Shown here piece by piece: positions 11,063 through 13,272 of a stretch of 13,272 nt of DNA. Positions within the stretch are counted from its first letter, which is position 1. Every line of letters starts with the position of its first letter. The stretch lies in the NCBI GenBank assembly GCA_964628065.1, contig CAZVLM010000017.1, positions 1-13,272 on the forward strand, written 5' to 3'. The translations under genes were made by a program, and so were the position numbers. Source of the stretch: CAIXMG01 sp964628065 (GTDB lineage: Bacteria; Patescibacteriota; Minisyncoccia; Phycocordibacterales; UBA1006). The notes below the pieces were generated by a model. The model was not told the origin of the DNA. It saw nothing but the letters and a program-made list of their open reading frames with translations, and searched no databases.

Positions 11063-12334
11063 ATGAAAACCCTTAAACCTAAACTAAAAACCCTCAAAAA
11101 CGGCCTACGAATCATCACGGTTCCAATGGAGAATAATCCAACAGCGACAGTATTGGTGATGGTAGAAGCGGGAGCAAGATACGAGACGCGTGCAACGAAT
11201 GGACTATCTCACTTTTTGGAGCATATGTGTTTTAAGGGCACGACAAAAAGAACTGCTCGACAGATTACTTACGAATTAGAAGCGATGGGGGCTGTTACAA
11301 ATGCTTTTACCGGATATGACTATACTGGTTATTACGCGAAAGGAAGATCAGAATTATTTCCAAAATTGTTGGATGTTGTTTCTGATGTATATTTGAATTC
11401 CGTTTTTCCAGAAGCCGAACTTGAAAAAGAGCGCGGTGTAATTTGCGGTGAAATTGATATGGGAGAAGACATGCCACAGAATAAAGTTCAATACATGGGA
11501 CTTGAAGCTATTTACGGTGATCAGCCAGCGGGGTACACCATCCTTGGTCCAAAGGAAAATATTAAGTCATTTAAACGTGGTGATTTTATTAAGTATCATC
11601 AGGCGCATTACGTTGCAGAAAAAACGATTATTGTCGTTGCGGGTGGCGTTTCAGCTGTGGATGTTGAGAAAGAAGTACAAAAAGCCTTTGCAGATATTCC
11701 TGTGAAAAAAGCCATTAAGAAGAAAAAAGTAGCTTCAGTTACCGGAAAGAAAATTTTCGTGGAAAATAAAAAAACAGACCAAAGTCATCTGGTGGTAGGA
11801 ATGCGATCACTTCCATTGGGGCACGCAGATGAAGACGCGATGGCAGTATTAACCGGAGCACTTGGAAAAGGAATGAGTTCTCGTTTGTTCATCAAACTTC
11901 GTGAAGAATTAGGGGCGGGATATTACTTGTCGGCGGACACTATGTCGTCTGATGATACGGGCATGTTTGAAATTTCAACAGGAACTGACGCGGGTCGCGT
12001 TTCAGAAATCGTATCAGCGATACTAGGTGAAATTGACCGACTTAAAAAAGAGAAGCTTACTCCAGAAGAATTAAATAAGGTAAAGGAGTATATGATTGGA
12101 ACCATGTACATGAGCACCGAATCTACTAACGCAATCGCGGAAATAGTTGCGGCTCAGGCTATTTTCCACCAACCGATAAAAATGCCAAAAGAGATCGAGA
12201 AAGATATCCGAAAAGTAACAGCCGATGATGTGCAGCGAGTAGCCAAAAAATACCTTAAACCAGAGCGAATGCACCTCGCACTTATTGGTCCACATGCCGA
12301 TCAGGAGGCTTTTCAAGGAACATTTGTAGTATAA
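11063..12334 (+). CDS. M16-family zinc metallopeptidase
   Basis: The 423-residue protein has the inverted zinc motif HxxEH in GLSHFLEHMCF, with His50, Glu53 and His54, and the third ligand Glu130 in CGEIDMGED, 76 residues after His54 as in the family. Two homologous halves are present: the N-terminal M16 domain (about 12-160) and the C-terminal M16C domain (about 165-400) with FIKLREELGAGYYLSADT, which holds the Arg/Tyr pair that contacts the substrate backbone. Length fits the single-chain PqqL/YmxG/processing-peptidase type rather than the 100-kDa insulysins. No signal peptide is visible, so it should be cytoplasmic. Family members degrade peptides or signal sequences; the physiological substrate is unknown. 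It stands alone, with its own promoter and with the next promoter overlapping its 3' end. Confidence 0.95.
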   Translation: MKTLKPKLKTLKNGLRIITVPMENNPTATVLVMVEAGARYETRATNGLSHFLEHMCFKGTTKRTARQITYELEAMGAVTNAFTGYDYTGYYAKGRSELFPKLLDVVSDVYLNSVFPEAELEKERGVICGEIDMGEDMPQNKVQYMGLEAIYGDQPAGYTILGPKENIKSFKRGDFIKYHQAHYVAEKTIIVVAGGVSAVDVEKEVQKAFADIPVKKAIKKKKVASVTGKKIFVENKKTDQSHLVVGMRSLPLGHADEDAMAVLTGALGKGMSSRLFIKLREELGAGYYLSADTMSSDDTGMFEISTGTDAGRVSEIVSAILGEIDRLKKEKLTPEELNKVKEYMIGTMYMSTESTNAIAEIVAAQAIFHQPIKMPKEIEKDIRKVTADDVQRVAKKYLKPERMHLALIGPHADQEAFQGTFVV

Positions 12335-12352
12335 AATAGGGCGTGTTATTAT
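12324..12352 (+). promoter_or_regulatory. Promoter for the AI-2E family gene, overlapping the peptidase stop
   Basis: A -35 TTGTAG (12324-12329), 17-nt spacer and extended -10 TGTTATTAT (hexamer 12347-12352) are followed after 6 nt by the ATG at 12359. The -35 lies in the last codons of the peptidase gene. Confidence 0.65.
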
Positions 12353-12358
12353 TCCGGT

Positions 12359-13272
12359 ATGGAATCACGTTCGGTTACGATCACAACAAAAACACTCTGG
12401 ACCGTCCTTTTGATGGGAATCGGAGTGTTTATTGCTTGGCAACTTCGAAGCTTTCTTATGGTGGTGCTCGTATCGGTGATTATCGCCTCTTTTGTCGAGG
12501 CTGGAACACGGACGCTCAAGAGAGTTGGCATACCTCGAGTACTCGCCGTCTTTTTCCTCTATATCCTAGGATTTGCTGTTATAGCCGGGATCTTATACTT
12601 GATTGTTCCGCTCTTTTTGCACGAGCTTGCACAGTTTATTGACCTATTTCCGGAAAACTCAGTCGTCTTCAAGATTCTTTCGCCACTTGCCGACGGAGGA
12701 TTTAGTAGCGGTGCGTTCAAACAGATTCTGGAAAGCAAGAACTTCGTGAGCACATCAGCAGACTTCTTCACTGCGTTTCAGGGAGTGTTCGGCGGATTAC
12801 TGAACGCCCTCTTGGTAGTAATTATCTCGTTCTATCTTTCAATTCAGGAAAAGGGAATCGAGCAATTTTTGCGTATTGTTTCTCCTGAAAAGCACGAGGA
12901 TTACATTGTCAGTGTGTGGCAGCGAACTGAAAAGAAAATTGGATACTGGTTCGGCGGACAGATGTTTGTTGCGATTCTTGTGGGAATTATTACATACATT
13001 GGCCTCTTCCTGATGAGTGTTCCATATGCCCTTATCCTTGCGGCACTCGCAGCGCTCTTTGTATTCGTTCCGTTTGGAACGGCGATTTCGGTAGCACCTG
13101 CCGTAGTGCTCGGGTATCTTGGTGGAGGAGTGGGGCTTGCGATTCAGATCTTCATCTTCTACGGAGTGGTGCATTATATTGAATCCTATTTCTTCACGCC
13201 CTATATTCTGCATCGGACTATTGGCATGCCGATGCTCGTAATTATTCTTTCGTTTGTTGCATGCTTCGAACT
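12359..13272 (+). CDS. AI-2E / PerM family membrane protein, 3' end cut by window
   Basis: The frame is open for 304 codons to the window end with no stop. Features fit the AI-2E transporter family (PF01594): two N-terminal TM helices (about 13-30 and 32-47), VEAGTRTLKRVGIPRVLAV (46-64) where the family has its conserved P-RxxA turn, a third helix (61-84), a soluble segment with a putative amphipathic helix (85-145), and TM helices at about 146-162, 201-220, 222-250 and 255-275. Near the end, VVHYIESYFFTPYILHRTIGMP (270-291) is the family signature (compare QxxExxxlxPxilgkxvglhP). Members were named for AI-2 export, but many act in ion or antiport transport, so no substrate is assigned. The start at 12359 fits the -10 at 12347-12352. 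Confidence 0.92.
   Translation, partial: MESRSVTITTKTLWTVLLMGIGVFIAWQLRSFLMVVLVSVIIASFVEAGTRTLKRVGIPRVLAVFFLYILGFAVIAGILYLIVPLFLHELAQFIDLFPENSVVFKILSPLADGGFSSGAFKQILESKNFVSTSADFFTAFQGVFGGLLNALLVVIISFYLSIQEKGIEQFLRIVSPEKHEDYIVSVWQRTEKKIGYWFGGQMFVAILVGIITYIGLFLMSVPYALILAALAALFVFVPFGTAISVAPAVVLGYLGGGVGLAIQIFIFYGVVHYIESYFFTPYILHRTIGMPMLVIILSFVACFE

Noticed and set aside
12343..12642. Plus-strand frame overlapping the start of the AI-2E family gene
   Set aside because: It is out of frame with the strongly family-like AI-2E protein, has a cysteine- and arginine-rich random composition and has no supporting promoter position.
12839..13213. Minus-strand frame opposite the AI-2E family gene
   Set aside because: The composition is typical of antisense to a hydrophobic membrane gene, and no motif or start signal supports it.
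1..13272. UGA recoding as in Gracilibacteria or Absconditabacteria
   Set aside because: TGA terminates glyA (2727-2729) and recO (5337-5339) at the expected protein ends, and no in-frame TGA interrupts the recognised genes apart from the frameshifted first one.

Overview
The window looks like a fragment of a metagenome-assembled genome from a Patescibacteria (Candidate Phyla Radiation) bacterium, probably a Parcubacteria-like lineage. This is an inference. It rests on the very compact layout, the short divergent FolD and RecO, nearly leaderless promoters, short GC-rich palindromic repeats that run through coding sequence, and a 100-N scaffold gap. TGA is a normal stop (glyA, recO), so the recoded Gracilibacteria/Absconditabacteria group is unlikely. 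No rRNA, tRNA, CRISPR array or recognisable transposase is visible.

Layout. 1-881: 3' part of an adenosylhomocysteinase-like gene broken by a -1 frameshift. 893-1510: a mazEF toxin-antitoxin module behind a 26-bp palindromic operator. 1515-3511: glyA (serine hydroxymethyltransferase) and folD, a one-carbon folate pair overlapping by 4 nt, with a hairpin repeat at the junction. 3532-3990: a small membrane-anchored unknown protein, ending at a bidirectional terminator. 4037-4510 (minus): a small secreted protein whose C-terminus resembles a type IX secretion sorting signal. 4635-5339: recO carrying an in-frame palindromic element. 5410-6087: an unknown secreted/membrane protein. 6181-7659: a single-pass surface protein interrupted by the N gap. 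7722-9771: glyQS plus a GNAT acetyltransferase. 9876-10290: a hicBA toxin-antitoxin module. 10331-11011 (minus): a nucleotidyltransferase-domain protein, divergent from 11063-12334, an M16 zinc peptidase. 12359-13272: an AI-2E/PerM family membrane protein cut by the window end.

The most consistent signal is in transcription. Nine genes start 6-9 nt downstream of a -10 hexamer (TATAAT, TATACT, TACAAT, TATTAT or TATTCT), and six of these hexamers are preceded by TGn. Their mRNAs should therefore be leaderless or nearly so. This pattern moves four gene starts downstream of the longest reading frame (3532, 6181, 9876, and 11011 on the minus strand). The two signal-peptide genes at 4037-4510 and 5410-6087 do not show it, which fits, but does not prove, a separate origin.

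The genes are mostly single units or pairs separated by strong hairpin terminators, some of which are interleaved with the next promoter. Housekeeping functions (one-carbon folate metabolism, glycyl-tRNA synthesis, recombination) alternate with two RNase-type toxin-antitoxin modules and short repeats. The accessory signals of most interest are the sorting-signal protein, the repeat inside recO, the repeat that supplies a ribosome-binding site to folD, and the hicBA module bracketed by near-identical terminators.
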